From the NCBI GenBank assembly GCA_020283715.1, contig JAIQCW010000040.1, positions 23,484-87,483 of the forward strand: 64,000 nt of DNA. Direction: 5' to 3'. Below, piece after piece: positions 1-12,731 of the stretch. The stretch is from Cytauxzoon felis. Lineage: Eukaryota > Apicomplexa > Aconoidasida > Piroplasmida > Theileriidae. The position numbers and the translations under genes were made by a program. Position 1 is the stretch's first letter, and each line of letters opens with the position of its first letter. The notes beneath the pieces are model-generated. The model was given only the letters and a program-made list of their open reading frames with translations. It ran no database searches and was not told where the DNA came from.

Positions 1-178
1 TATCTTGTGATTTTTTGGTACGATTGAAAAGTAGGTATGTGAATCCCATGATGGTACATCCGGTGAGTATAGAGATAAGGTATGTTTGTGTAGGTGTGCG
101 ATTAGGGAAGAATATATATTGAATATTATTATTAGATTTTTGTTGTATATTTTTATGCCATTTTTGCCAATCATCCAT
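1..178 (-). CDS. Small single-membrane-segment protein, 3' end cut by window edge
   Basis: An open frame begins with ATG at 178 and stays open to the left window edge (at least 59 codons). The visible part has a basic, Asn/Gln-rich N-terminus (MDDWQKWHKNIQQKS) followed by one hydrophobic stretch around residues 33-52 (LISILTGCTIMGFTYLLF) and a basic tail. I do not recognise the family; the layout resembles small subunits of mitochondrial inner-membrane complexes, but that is only a guess. It starts three bases after the stop of the TMEM94-like gene on the same strand, so the two transcripts must be very tightly spaced or the start lies in a further exon outside the window. Confidence 0.4.
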   Translation of the reverse strand, partial: MDDWQKWHKNIQQKSNNNIQYIFFPNRTPTQTYLISILTGCTIMGFTYLLFNRTKKSQD

Positions 179-181
179 TAT

Positions 182-3100
182 TTATTTGGGGCTCCATGTA
201 CCAAGTCTTGTAGAGAATACTAATTGTAAGAATTTTTGTTCAGAATCTCTAATGATTCTATTATAATATTTAATTATAGCATTAAATATTATAATAATTA
301 ATGATAATATAATTGAAATAATAGTAATATTTATAGTTGTTGATTGTAGTGTATTAATATTCATCAATTTATATATAGATAACCTTACAAAAACAATAGT
401 TATTTGACATGCAAGTATTAATAAACTAATTAATATCCATTTAGGATTAAGAAATATCCTTAATCCTATACATCCATATCTAAATTATTAAAAAATTTTC
501 CAATTTTTTTAATTAAAACTTACTTGTCTAACCATGTAGATGATCCAACTATAATATATACAACAAGTATTATAGATGTCAATAATTGACTCCACATTAT
601 ACCACACTCTGGTATTATACCCATATCACCATTACGCAACATCTCCATTGTACGATTTATACTACTCTTACTCAATACTATATTAATTATATCATCAAAT
701 ACAGATATTCCACCTGATGTCCAATCACTATCTTCTTTCGTCTTGCAGACAGCTTCCTCTATTTACTTCCCCTCGGATTCCCGTAGATCATCCTCGGTAC
801 TTTGTTAACCCGGAAGAACGTAAATGTTCAACCCCTAAGAACAGGAAATCTACCCGGAGGAACGAAAAAAGTACAACCCGGAAGAACAGACCTCAAGTGG
901 AAGTGTACTACCCGTAGCTGATCTCAGGGAAGCGGAGGGGGAAGTAATTAAAAGAGCTGACGGCAGGATAGACCTCGGGTGGAGGGCTGTCTGTAAGACG
1001 ACCTACGATGGAGGTAACTTCAGGTAGAGCAGAATGGATTGAACTTGATATAATTGTATGATGGGGTATAATTTGTCTTACCGTTGAAGAAGTTTTCATC
1101 GGCATTGATATTAAGAGCGGCATGAAGTTTAACTTCGATATAATAGAGGTATATACAGTAAACAATAAAAGACAAAGTAGTGATTATATAGGTCCTAACA
1201 TGTGTTCTTAACTATATAAATATAATTATTAATATATATTCAACTCACAAATGACCATATTGTATTATAATCTTTATCTATAGATTTACTCGGTAAATAT
1301 TGCATTATACGCTCCTCAGTAGGACTCGATAATAACGATATCGATATAAACGGTATATATACATACATTATCAAACATAAATCCAATGTCTATAACCATA
1401 TTATATCAATACAATAATTTCCAGTGGTCCACTCGAGGTTACAATCCTACTCCTTTCCACTCACCACTCCACCTGAGGCCCAATCCACCTACACATCCAC
1501 TCGCCGTGGTGGCCTTCTATTTACCTATCTCTAAAGAGTATAGCCACTCCCAGAGATCGTGGCGGTGAAAAAGGTAGTCATTGGACCTCAGGTGGAGACC
1601 TCAAGTGGAAGTGGAATACCTGGAAGCGATCTACGGGAGCTGGAAGGGGAACTAAATAGAGAAGGCTCCATGCAATGGGAAGGAGAGTTGGATAGGACCT
1701 CAGGTGGAATGGTGAGTGGAAGAGGTGAAAGCAGTGATTGTAACCTCGAGTGGAATGGGTGAATATTATTTATACAAACCTGAAGTATGGGTGGTAGATT
1801 GAAGACGGTTTGTAGTACAAGTAGCCACAAGATGGAAGAGTAGATGAGTTTGAGGAATGCTCCTGATTCTTGTATATTGGTGGACATATGTCTAGCTTCT
1901 TTGAAGACTTCGAATAGCATTTCCATTACAAAGTATGGATCAGATACTTTATACATTTGTGATGTTTGTAATGCACATGGTAGACTTGTTAATGCTGCTG
2001 ATAATCTAAATTCTGGTATAGGATCATAAAATAAATGTGTACGTGGTAAACCTTCCCAACGTTTACCACGACAAAATCTACATATTGGATGATAACCTAA
2101 TGCTACACAAAATGAACAATGTGCTTCATTAAATAAAAAAAATTCGTTGGTAATAAACCACCACCAATACACATTATTGTTTCACCACTCTCACGTAATA
2201 TACGTAACATCTCTATTGTATTACCAACCGTACAATTACAAAATAATGATACCTGTAATGGTATATCATCCACCTCCTCTATATGCTGACGTATATTATC
2301 TATACCATTCGGTAATACCATGTGACCCTCCTGATTCACTATACTCGATCTGAAATTAATTGAAAATTTTAACAAATTCCACTCGAGGTTAAATCCACTC
2401 CACTTGAGGTTACAACCTCGCGTTCTCCTGCAGAGAGCTTCTCTATTTATTTCCCCCTCCGCTTCCCTGAGATCAGCTACGGGTAGTCCACTTGAGGTCT
2501 CCACCTGAGGTCCAATGACTAATATCATCAACTTCATTTTTACCTCGTAAATTTGAAGGAATTTCATCATTTCTGGGGAAACTAGTGAAGATATCTCAAT
2601 CATCATTGGATGTAATTTAAATGTCAACATCTCATTCAAGAGGGACATTATTGTTTCATCTAATAATAACATCCTCACTTCATTCCACTTTATATTCATT
2701 GAGATGTCTCCACAAACATGGATTCCGTCACTTTAGACTTATTTCGTCGAGATTAGTACTAGACCTCAAGTGGAACCTGGAAGCGATCTACGGGAGCTGG
2801 AAGGGGAAGTAAATGAAAGAGCTCTCTGCAGGAGAACGCGAGGTTGTAACCTCAGATGGAGTGGATTGCACTTCAGGTGAACTTTGGATTAACTATGATA
2901 ATATACATACCTTTCTGAGGTAGAGAGGCTGATCATTGAGTTCCAGCTGGTTTCGAGTCCGAGTAGGCTGCCAAAGATTCTGGTTTGTTTTTCATTATCT
3001 TTAGAAAAGTATACAAATCTTATTCCAGCATCATGGAAATCTCTAATTCTACTGGGAACTTCTTTAGGGAAATTTCTTCTGGTAGCACACATTCCTAATA

Positions 3101-6100
3101 GTATAGTATTTTTAATACAAGATGAGATCATATTACCAACAAAACCATATAATATACGATTACGATTACGATTAATATTATTATATGAATTAGTATCAAC
3201 ATCATTTTTTCTTTTAAAAAATTTAGACCATTCTTTAGTACAAGTACCTTCAAATTGCATATGTAATGGATCATGATCACATATTTTCATATATATACGA
3301 TTTTTACGTATATTAGATTTATTACAATTAATTTTATATATAGTATTAGTAGGTAAATAAGACATTAATAAATTAAATTCATCTAAATGTATAGGTTTAT
3401 AACTATATGCACATGGTATCATACCAGATGATATCCATTGCATATTTAAATCTTTTAATTTTCTTCTCATTAATTTACTAATTGGTAATATTTTATTATC
3501 ATTATGATAATTTGTATTTCTATCTAATATCATTTCTAATTTACCTTTAATTATCATTTGTACAATTTGTTTTCTTAAATCTCTTAAAAAAAATATTAAT
3601 AATTTACCATCTTTATAATTATCATCAATTAATATTATATATCTAATTAATTTAAAACGTTTTATAAATGTACGTTTTATACCTACAGAACCAGCTAATG
3701 CACATAAACAATCTGTATAATCATTCAAATTCTTATTTGTTATCATACCCATATATATATTTATTAATTCTGGTATATTTTTTATTATATTTGGATAATA
3801 ATATCTAGGTATCTGTGTTAATACCATTGCTAATGTTAATGGTAATAATTGTGGTATACATAAACGTTCTTCTTTATTATTAAATCTAATATAATGTCTA
3901 CCATATTCTCTACTATCTTTAAATACATCTAATATAACCAATTCATCCCTCTTTTCATCCAATATATTTATTGGTGATTGATTACATTTATCTTCATCAT
4001 CATCTATTATATCATTCATATCCATTGATGATACCGTACGTGATATACCATCATATCCATTATTTAAACCCATCATACTAAATGACCATTGCTTATAATT
4101 CAATTTCGTCCTATTTATCATATCATTAACACCTCCACCACTTGAGGTTACATCCCTACTCTTCCTACCTCCACCTTCCATTCCACTCGCCGTGGTGGCC
4201 TTCTTATTTACCTCCCCTTCCAGCTCCCGTAGATCGCTTCCAGGTAATTCAGCTCCACTTGAGGTTACATCTACTACATTCAAGGTCTGTTCTTCCGGGT
4301 TAACATTCTCTGTTCCTCCGGGTAGAATTCCTGTTCTTAGGGGTTGAACATTACGTTCTTCCGGGTTAACATCGCCACGATCTCCGGGAGTGGCATTACC
4401 GTTTACGGGGAGTGAATTAGAAGAGCTGTCTGCAGGACCTACGGTGGAAGCGAGTGGAACATTGGTGGTAACCTCAAGTGGAGAGCTTACGGCAGGATTG
4501 ACCTCAGGTGAAGCGGATGGAGATAATTCACCAGAGGTAGCTGATTGATAATAAGAAGCAGATTCATCATGTTGACAAACACTCATAATTGATTCATTCT
4601 TCTTTAAACTACCATTAAACTCCCTTAAATCACTCTCTGGAGTAAATACATTTTCAACTACAATAGTATTAGCAGAAGTAGCAGATGATGGAACATCCCT
4701 AGGAGTAGATAAAAATAAACTAAATGAAATATCACCCAATGACATACCACTAGATGTAGTACACTCCTTACTCAAACCATTATCCAATGATGATCGAACA
4801 ACCAATCTATTATCATCATCCACTCCACTTGAGGTTACATCATTACCTTCACCTCTTCCACTCGAGGTATTCCACTCGCCGTGGTGGCCTCTCCACTCGA
4901 GGTCAGTCCTGCCGTCAGCTTCTCTATTTACTTCCCCCTCCGCTTCCCTGAGATCAGCTACGGGTTCCACCTGAGGTCTAGTACTACACTTCATTCCACT
5001 TGAGGTCCAATCATTACCTTCACGTTCTTCCGGGTTAACACCTTTTGTTCCTCCGGGTAGATTTCCTGTTCTTAGGGGTTGAACATTTACGTTCTTCCGG
5101 GTTGAAAAATCCTGTTCCTCCTCATTAACTTCGCCACGATCTCCGGGAGTGGCATTACCGTTTACGGATAGGTAATAAAAGAGGCCTCCACGCCTAGTGG
5201 AAACAGTGGTTGTAATCTCAGGTGGAGAGGCCTCCACGGCGAGTGGATTAGAGTTGGATGTAACTTCGGGTGTAGTTTTCTTTACATCATTTGATTTATT
5301 ATATATAATATTTGGTGTATAATTATGTTTTTTTTTATATTCAAATTGTTTATTAATGAATGAGAATTGTGTATCTTTTAGAGAGTATTTTTTTTTAACA
5401 TCACATGTTTTAATAATTTTTGAATTACCTTTAATGATAGAGATTTCTTGTGGTGTTGCATGTCCATCAGTTAATATACCTATATCATCTACAAAGCATA
5501 TTAAAGTTACAGAACTTAAGATTGTAATTAAATTACCTTCACCATCTAATCCTCTTTTAAATACAGATACTAATTCTTTTAATTGATTAGATAATGGTAT
5601 TTGACTAGCAGCCATATCAGAATCAACAGAATCAATAGAATCACTAGTAAATGTAGATGATGAATAACTTTGTTGTGGATTAATATTTTTAGTAAATCTT
5701 TGTTCATGATACCAATGAAATAAACTTTGTAATCTAACATTACCCCAAATATCAGCTAATTGTATAATAGGATCAAAACCTGGAAATATTAAACATATAA
5801 TAATACGTGATAATAACATTAATGTATTAATCCAATCATTAGGATTCCATATAATATATATAATAATTATTATAATTAATATTATAATATAATATATTAT
5901 AGTTTTATATGTTATATTTAATTTAATTAAATATGTTGTATCACTTAAATCCCATATACTATTATTATAATTATCTTTAAATTTATTATTTTTTATATCA
6001 TCTTTAGATAATAAATTATTATTTGAAAATATTTTTACATTTTTTTTACTTGTACTTTTTATTAATATCTCACTAAATTCTGGATCTAATAATATACTTG

Positions 6101-7619
6101 ATCTCATTTTTGTTTCAAGAAATGTTTCTAATTGTGGTATACATGCATCTGATTGTGCAATAAATGTACCATCTAACCATTCTACTTCATTTGGTGGATA
6201 TCCTACATTATTACATACATCACCATATTTATTTAATTTATTATCTATAGTTATATCACCATCTTTATCATATTTATTTATCATCTTACAATCACAAGGA
6301 TATATATCACCTATATTCAATTTAAATACATCACCACTTACAATTACATTTGATGGTAATCTACGCCATTCATAATCTCTATATACTGGTATCAATTTAG
6401 ATGATGGTGGATCATATGTAAATGACATCTGATCCAATTCTATATGATTACGTAATTTTATACTCTCTCTAAATATATCCAATACTTCTCTAACACGCTC
6501 ATTCAAACGTCTACTCTTTATACGCCTTATAGTCAATTTTACATAACCATTCAATAATAACCATGGTATCAATAATAATATCTCTATCACAAGCTGCCAT
6601 ATCTCATGTATATAATTATTATCACCCCTATAATGCATCACAGAATTATAACATAAACATGATATCATCAATAATAATGATAATAATCCCATCATTAAAT
6701 CAAATTTATAACACTCCGATAAACCTGTACGACCTATACACATATCATACTTCCTCAATATGTCCTATAATATTATATATATATAGATACATATCCACTC
6801 GATGTCCAATCCCACCGGAGGTTACAGTCCTACATTCCAATTCACCTCTCTTCGTCCTGCCGTCAGCTCTTTTAATTATCTCCCCTTCCAGCTCCCGTAG
6901 ATCGCTTCCAGGTTCCACTTGAGGTTATAAACCTTATTTCGTCGAGATAGGTCTAAAGTGACGGAATCCACATATGTGAGGATATGTCAATGAATATAAA
7001 TTGTATTGAAGTGAGGATTAGTAAATTCGATACAATCATCAAATTCCTCTTCAATGAGGTATTGACATCAGATATTCATCCAATATTCACTGAGTAATCT
7101 TCAGTAGTTTCCCCAGAAATTCAAGAATTCCTTCAAATTTTGGAGATAAAAATGAAATTAGTGAAATAGGTGATTGGACCTCGAGTGGAACCCGTAGCTG
7201 ATCTCAGGGAAGCGAAGGGGGAAGTAATTAGAAGAGCTGTCTGCAAGACCTACGGTGGAGGCGAGTAGAATGAAGATATGGATTGGACATCGGTGGAAAG
7301 TTGTCTACAAGATAATAAAGGGTGGAATACAAGAAATGGACATCGGTGTATATGAGGAAAAGGTGATGTAGCGGTGATATTCGATGGGTATTGATTGAGG
7401 TAAACATACTTTGAGTATATTGATGATTCTTTCATTAGCTTCTTTGGTAGAAAGGCCGATTTTGGGTTGATTAGATTTATCGGAGGTTTTTATATTCAAG
7501 TCACCATGTCCATCGGTGGCGTGTTTGGTATTGGAGATGTCTGATACATTTCCAAAGTTGCTATGTTCATAAGAAGTATTATAGTTGTCCTGGTTGGTAT
7601 TAATGGATTCATTATACAT
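182..7619 (-). CDS. TMEM94/ERMA-like P-type ATPase-related membrane protein
   Basis: Large multi-exon gene. Exon 1 (7619-7410) ends in GLSTKEANERIINILK, matching the conserved N-terminal box of TMEM94; exon 2 starts at 6764 and is open to about 2900. It carries membrane segments, an actuator-like block (VSGDVFKLNIGDIYPCD) and, where P-type ATPases have DKTGT, the sequence FVDDIGIL, as the TMEM94 family also departs from DKTG. Later come ACxRFVYFS-like (AGIRFVYFSKDNEKQ), GLETSWNSMISL, then in downstream exons (about 2300-2200, 2130-1780) NGIDNIRQHIEEVDDIPLQV and LSAALTSLPC, all in TMEM94 order. The last exon (479-182) ends FSTRLGTWSPK, equivalent to the family C-terminus. TMEM94 is described as an ER Mg2+ transporter. 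Two repeat islands (4130-4510, 4820-5275) are translated in frame within the regulatory loop, and three or four more lie in introns. Exon limits downstream of 2889 are approximate. Confidence 0.8.
735..1030. repeat. Repeat island 1 (TMEM94-like intron)
   Basis: GC-rich mosaic in an intron: GTCTTGCAGAC hairpin (about 740), the CCCGGAAGAACG/CCCGGAGGAACG module, GACCTCAAGTGGA, the forward GTAGCTGATCTCAGGGAAGCG module and a degenerate right end. Confidence 0.85.
1420..1755. repeat. Repeat island 2 (TMEM94-like intron)
   Basis: Starts with TCCACTCGAGG and ends with ACCTCGAGTGGA as inverted ends. Inside are CCACTCGCCGTGG, CTCTAAAGAG with CCACTCCCAGAGATCGTGG, the CTGGAAGCGATCTACGGG module and the stem variant CCATGCAATGG. 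Confidence 0.85.
2375..2885. repeat. Repeat island 3 with intron-only core element, inverted copy
   Basis: Intron of the TMEM94-like gene. The ~245-bp core (about 2516-2760) is on the minus strand and is flanked by oppositely oriented AGATCAGCTACGGG and CTGGAAGCGATCTACGGG modules. The core includes GATTCCGTCACTTTAG and TTTCTGGGGAAACTA, diagnostic of the family. Confidence 0.85.
4130..4510 (-). repeat. Repeat island 4, translated inside TMEM94-like CDS
   Basis: In frame within the large exon; the coding-strand peptide includes SLPVNGNATPGDRG, NPEERNVQPLRTG and [13 protein letters not shown]. Carries the CCGTTTACGG stem variant. Confidence 0.9.
4820..5275 (-). repeat. Repeat island 5, translated inside TMEM94-like CDS
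   Basis: In frame; peptide includes [41 protein letters not shown] and TDLEWRGHHGEW. Also has the CCGTTTACGG stem variant. About 300 bp of unique low-complexity coding sequence separates it from island 4. Confidence 0.9.
6795..7300. repeat. Repeat island 6 with intron-only core element, forward copy
   Basis: Fills most of intron 1 (6765-7409) of the TMEM94-like gene. Core element about 6926-7170 on the plus strand, flanked on the left by the reverse CTCCCGTAGATCGCTTCCAGG module and on the right by GTAGCTGATCTCAGGGAAGCG. Confidence 0.85.
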
Positions 7620-7800
7620 GCTTTTGACCTTTAATCCATTGTTGATGTGTAATGGTATTGATCCCCAATAACATCCCTATGATTTGAGATGTAATATTTA
7701 GTATATATAAAATCGCATAGATGATGATTAAAAAAATTAAAATATAATTTAAATGATATTTAATTTATTGTGATTAAAATTAATTGTAGGGAAAGATACA

Positions 7801-8200
7801 ATGTCGAATTATGATCGTTTTAATATCCATGCACAATTAGAACATTTACAAAGTAAATATCAAGGAACAGGTCATGTAGATAATACTAAATGGTATATAT
7901 ATTCTTAAAATTTCATGTATATATATATATATCTAGGGAATGGGTACTTAATATCCAAAGGGATACACTTGCTTCACATGCTGGTCACTTTACTAGACTT
8001 GCCTACTTTGCTATTGTAGAAAATGAACCTATTGCTAGAATTAAACATAGATGTCTACAGGTAAGTGATTATCTAATTTGATTTGGATTAAAATTTAAGA
8101 GTGGATACATCTTATGGAAGATTGTAACTTCAATAATCATTTTATATATTTATAGAATATGATTAAACCAATTACAAATATAAAGACTAATCGTCAATAA
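7801..8200 (+). CDS. SF3B5: Splicing factor 3B subunit 5 (SF3b10)
   Basis: Three exons, 7801-7892, 7937-8060 and 8156-8200, encode about 86 residues, the normal size of this U2 snRNP protein. The first exon reads HAQLEHLQSKYQGTGH, followed across the junction by TKWEWVLNIQRD, HAGHF and YFAIVENEPIARI, which is the SF3B5 signature order. Introns are 44 and 95 nt with GTATAT/GTAAGT donors and TCTAG/TATAG acceptors, and the join restores the Trp codon. The protein sits in SF3b, which recognises the branch site with U2 snRNA; a U2 gene is found at 57.9 kb in this window. Few residues are missing relative to other eukaryotes, so I am confident. Confidence 0.95.
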
Positions 8201-8255
8201 ATTAAATGACTTGTAATTTTAATTAATTTTGTGAAACATTTACATGACTGAAGTT

Positions 8256-10933
8256 CTAATGATCATCTAATAACATCTCTTTACCATCGACCAATTTCCC
8301 ATTAATATCTACCTCTATCAGATTGGATTTGTTTAATACCTTTAATATACCATCACCATGAGTATAAGGTAATGTAGTGAATATGAAATTGAATTCTTGT
8401 AAGACTTTTAAAGCCTTTTTGATTTCTTGACCCAATCCATAAGAGTATTCTTCTCCAAGAATAACAACACCATTAAGTACCGATTCATTTATAATAATAA
8501 GAATATCAGTAGCACGAATATCATAATGATATATTGATCCAAGTATATATTTCATATCGTCAATAATAATATCACTATAAACAACCCCGTGTATTATACC
8601 CGATCTTTCCACAACAAACCAATTATCTGTCAATGACTCACGCAATGCACCACTAGATAAAATCGATGATACAAGTGGTCGGTCAATAGAAGAATCTAAA
8701 ATCATCAGCTGTTCATTATCCAAATCATTACCACTTGCTGTTATACCTGAGGTCACAACCAACTCTGTTCCACTCGGCGTGGTGCCTCTTCTATTTATTT
8801 CCCCCTCCGCTTCCCTGAGATCAGCTGCGGGTAGTCCACTTGAGGTTATATGACTACCTTCATGTTCTTCCGGGTTACTCTCTGTTCCTCCGGGTAGATT
8901 TTCCTGATCTTCCGAGTTGATATTCTTCGTTCTTCCGGATAGAGATCTTTTGTTCCTCCGGGTAGATTTTCTGTTCTTCGGAGTTGATTTCGAAGATAAT
9001 ATACTACTTGCCTTTATACTAGATGTTCCACCCGAGGTCCAATCCTCATTACTTCCTCCACCGCCACGATCTCCGGGAGTGGCATCACCGTTTACGGGGA
9101 GGTAATTGGAAGAGCTGACGGCAGGACGGACCTCAGGTGGAGAAGCCTCCACGGCAGTGGGATCAGAGTTGGCAGGACGAAGAGAGTTGGATTGGACCTC
9201 AAGTGGAGAGGCACCAAGTCTATTGGAAGGACTTACGGTGGACGTGAGTGGAATATTATTATCTTGGCAACATTTAATTTGATGACTGAGCCAAAATGTA
9301 TATAGATTTTCATGTAAAGATGTATAGATTTTCTTATTTGTATTGATAGTAATACTTTTTTTGATACTTAATAGTACACTTACAGTATTGAATTCATACA
9401 ATGCAAAGTCACCATGATGACCATTTAAATGTAAAGCTCCATTAGTAAAATTCATATAAACCCCAGATAATTTATTATTTATTATGTCTAATTGGTATTT
9501 TTCCAATACATTTGCGATTTTATTCAACCAATACTCTAATTTATAATCATTTATACGTCTCTCTTTAAAAATATCAAGGCCTATCAATGTCACAGATACA
9601 TCACCCCATTCATCCAATAGAAATCTTACAATCAATTTATTAACATCACCAAATTCAAATCTATTAAAAACAAATACATCCAATACTACAATCCTCTCAT
9701 CCAAATATATATCCGAACATGAATTTATCTCTACATCAACCATTATCTTATTTCCTACACCCGAGGTCCAATCACTGTCTTCTCCACTCGCCGTGGTGGC
9801 TCTTCTATTTACTTCCCCTTCCAGCTCCCGTGGATCGCTTCCAGGTAATCCACTTGAAGTTACATCCTCACTATGGCCACGATCTCCGGGAGTGGCATTA
9901 CCGTTTACGGGAAGTGAATTGGAAGAGCTCTCTGCAAGAGGAAGAGTAGATAATACTGATTTGACCTCAGGTGGAGAGTTGTCTTCAGGGTGACTTGCTT
10001 TAGTTGTATGTGGTATGGTATAATAGCTATAGTCATAGACTATGAATTGTAATATCTTATAATCATTGCATTGTTTCCTGAGATGATCCATTATAAGTTT
10101 ACCACAGAATGAATTTGAGACGAGATAAATTTCATCGTAGACATTACTCTTTAATAATTTCACTTTATTAATTAATAAAGCTAGAAAGTATCTTTTTAAT
10201 TCGCCATCTTTACTATAACCATATGATTCCACTACATCCAGAGATACATCTAAAACCTGCCAGGTGAAAAAATCATAAATCAATGTGACTTTAAAGAGAT
10301 CTTTCCTGGATAATATAGAACGACTGTTAATACATTCCATAGAAACATCATCTAATTTAGAACAATTGGACAAGCGAAATGTCATTAAATATTCACATTC
10401 CATACGCTTCATAGTCAAATCAACCTCATTGTAATCTATAGGGGGTATAGGTATAACATTGTTCAATGAACATTGAACTAGTGATGTGATCATAGTAGGA
10501 ATCCTACTGTATGTACCAGTAGATAATAAATCTATAGCTGCTGATATATTAGCACAGGGTTTTACTAAATCTGTAGTTATTACCTTACTAAGACTCTATA
10601 AAGGAATAAATATAACAGCGTCTCATTCTATATTAAACTTACTCTACACAGATCATCATTAACTCTTGTGATATAATTGTCGTATACATTTGTACTCTCA
10701 ATCATCTTATCAATTCTCTTTTGCATCATTGCAAATGTCTGGAGTAAATATAGCTTTAAAAATACCTCTCTTTGACCTCTACAAAATTGGATCAATGCTC
10801 CCCTGAGGTTGTCACTCTTACTCTTATCCTCACTCGTTATACGATCACATAGACAACGCCAATCTATTATACATCTTAATACAGAATTTTTCAAAAGATC
10901 AATATACATATAACCAATCGTATCATCCTCCAT
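8256..10933 (-). CDS. MED14: Mediator complex subunit 14 homologue
   Basis: Two exons, 10933-10643 and 10595-8256, joined over a 47-nt intron (GTAAGT...TTATAG). The N-terminus has the MED14 helical region: CIIDWRCLCD and then, across the junction, the hallmark SAAIDLLSTGTYSRIP (compare AIDxLTTGxYPRLP in the family). The remainder is weakly conserved, as expected for apicomplexan Mediator. MED14 is the scaffold linking head, middle and tail of Mediator at RNA polymerase II promoters. Two translated repeat islands (8755-9255 and 9755-9995) interrupt the protein with SNSLPVNGNATPGDRG and [12 protein letters not shown] type spacers, adding roughly 240 residues. It is divergent enough that the assignment rests mainly on the first 150 residues. 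Confidence 0.7.
8755..9255 (-). repeat. Repeat island 7, translated inside MED14 CDS
   Basis: In-frame island with [18 protein letters not shown] peptide, several copies of the CCGGAAGAAC/CCTCCGGGTAGA module, [11 protein letters not shown] and the CCGTTTACGG stem variant. One of the longest translated copies. Confidence 0.9.
9755..9995 (-). repeat. Repeat island 8, translated inside MED14 CDS
   Basis: In frame; encodes VNGNATPGDRG and [14 protein letters not shown] with CCGTTTACGG stem and CCACTCGCCGTGG hairpin. Confidence 0.9.
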
Positions 10934-11123
10934 TTTTATCCCCTAGATATATTTCATTCTATCCTTGTGATTCCACACTATGCCATACACCATTGTCTAT
11001 ATCGTAACCTTATACCTCATTCCTCCACATCAATTCATTCGTAATTTACACACAAAACAATGTTTTAATACACAAACACAAATGAATCGCATATATTTAT
11101 TCTTATAGACATGTCAATAGACG

Positions 11124-11750
11124 ATGTTATACACACTAATATCCACCACCTCCAGGAATTACACCACTGCAGTCACTATGAGTGATAATGCACGCTCAAA
11201 ATTCATACAACATGTTTTCCGTTGGGGTGTTGGTAACTCATATGTCGCAAACTCCAAGAACCGGTTAGTTGATGATTCAATGTGCTCACAATCTTCCAGA
11301 TATCGTCCTACACATAAAGAAAGGAACACATCAGTGACTATAAGGGCGGATTATTTCAATATAAACGTGAAATTTAACAATTGTAAACTCGTATACGACG
11401 ATGTCAATGAACAATGGGAGGTCCTATGGTACGAGTATGGAAAACTCAATGGTAAACCTTTCCCTGTAAAGAAATTTGGAACTGAGGCTTCAAAGAAAGA
11501 ATCTATCGCATTTGCTTCAGACTTGGATGTATGTTGAACTTTAAGATATAATAATTTCCCTGTGCAGAAGAGATTAGGAGATCATGTACAATCACCAGAG
11601 AGTACCGATCCTGGGATGTTATTTGATGGTAAATTACAATGCTGGGTGTCATTAAGTAGGATTAACAATAGGCCTGCTGCCAGAGCATTCTCTGCAGACT
11701 ATCACGGATACAATAACGCATATAATTTGGCTAGAAGGTTCAAGGAATAA
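11124..11750 (+). CDS. AP2-domain-like protein (possible ApiAP2 or plastid/mitochondrial AP2 protein)
   Basis: Two exons, 11124-11528 and 11568-11750, with a 39-nt intron (GTATGT...GTGCAG) give about 195 residues. Two segments have the strand-strand-strand-helix look of AP2 DNA-binding modules: the first runs from CKLVYDDVNEQWEVLWY through KPFPVKKFGTEASKKESIAFA, the second from GMLFDGKLQCWVSLSRI through AFSADYHGYNNAYNLARRF. AP2 proteins are the main transcription factors of Apicomplexa. A later ATG at 11178 (MSDNARSKF) would drop an N-terminal extension that could be a targeting sequence. It is divergently transcribed from MED14 with only 190 bp between starts, so the two probably share a promoter region. 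The family call is by pattern only. Confidence 0.55.
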
Positions 11751-11884
11751 AATTCAATTATATGACGTTATAGTAAATACATTTCACCTAATTTCATTTA
11801 TTTTATTTACATGATTGTATTTGTTTGTATAGATTAGCTACCATCTTTAATGTGTAAGGTGTGATATACAGTCATTAACAATAG

Positions 11885-12731
11885 ATGTCTACTTTATTGC
11901 CAAAGTTAGCTCGTGGTGTATATAACTATCCAAGTAAGTTTATTAATTTAAAAAATTTAAATTTGATATTATAGTTCGCACAAGAGCGTGGAAAGGTATG
12001 ATTTTTTGGATTCCGTTTTCGCCCATTACACCTTCCTTTTAGATTTACAGTATAAGCGTATGAAATTGAAGAATTGGCCACCACCAGGTTCATCACCTAT
12101 ACATCCAGTGTGTTATTCAACCTGAAATTGACTATATTTTTAATTATAGATTGAACCTTGGGGCAAACAATTCTTCATCTTCAATACTACACAGGAGGGA
12201 GAGGTATGTTTATTTAATATTCGAATTCCTAATTCCTTAGCCTGAAGTTTTGTTATGTGTCACTGATTATCAAAGGAAGCCTTTGATGTTCTTACGCCGT
12301 GAAGACTTTGAAGCTTTGGTAACTCTATCACTCATCACTTGTAATAATCCCATTGTAGGCCTTATGTCTAGAGAATATCAAGAATGAACTGGATCGTCTG
12401 GATTCAATACCACGTGTTGGTTCATGTAATTATCTTCATATCAATTTCCTCAGGAACAAGATTTGAGATACGATTCAATGCTAATAAATTCACCGAAAAA
12501 CTACACGTATACCATGCAAAGGATGAAAACTGGCAGACACAGTTCACACACAATTATGAGATCTACACATCGACAAAAGAAGTAGCGAAACTGAAATTAA
12601 GACTAAGGTTCATCTATTCCACTAGGCGTGGAGCCATTCTATTTACTTCCCCCTCAAACTCCCGTAAATCGTTCTCGGGTAATACACATTGTGATACACC
12701 TATAATAATATGTAAATTAATTGAATTATAA
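11885..12731 (+). CDS. Unrecognised seven-exon protein with repeat-derived C-terminus
   Basis: Seven exons fit with consistent phases: 11885-11933, 11975-11995, 12043-12107, 12150-12203, 12241-12318, 12359-12419, 12454-12731; all introns are 37-47 nt. The start reads MSTLLPKLARGVYNYP, then RTRAWKDLQYKRMKLKNWPPPG, EPWGKQFFIFNTT and CVTDYQRKPLMFLRREDFEAL. The basic, Trp-rich N-terminus and small size suggest a mitochondrial (ribosomal?) protein, but I do not recognise it. The final ~35 codons come from a repeat island in the opposite orientation to all other coding islands (STRRGAILFTSPSNSRKSFSG) and supply the stop-proximal tail, which is an unusual C-terminal extension. Confidence 0.6.
12613..12690 (+). 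repeat. Repeat fragment forming the C-terminus of the preceding gene
   Basis: Short copy: CCACTAGGCGTGGAGCC followed by the reverse CTATTTACTTCCCCCTCAAACTCCCG module, translated on the strand opposite to that used in the other coding islands. Confidence 0.8.
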
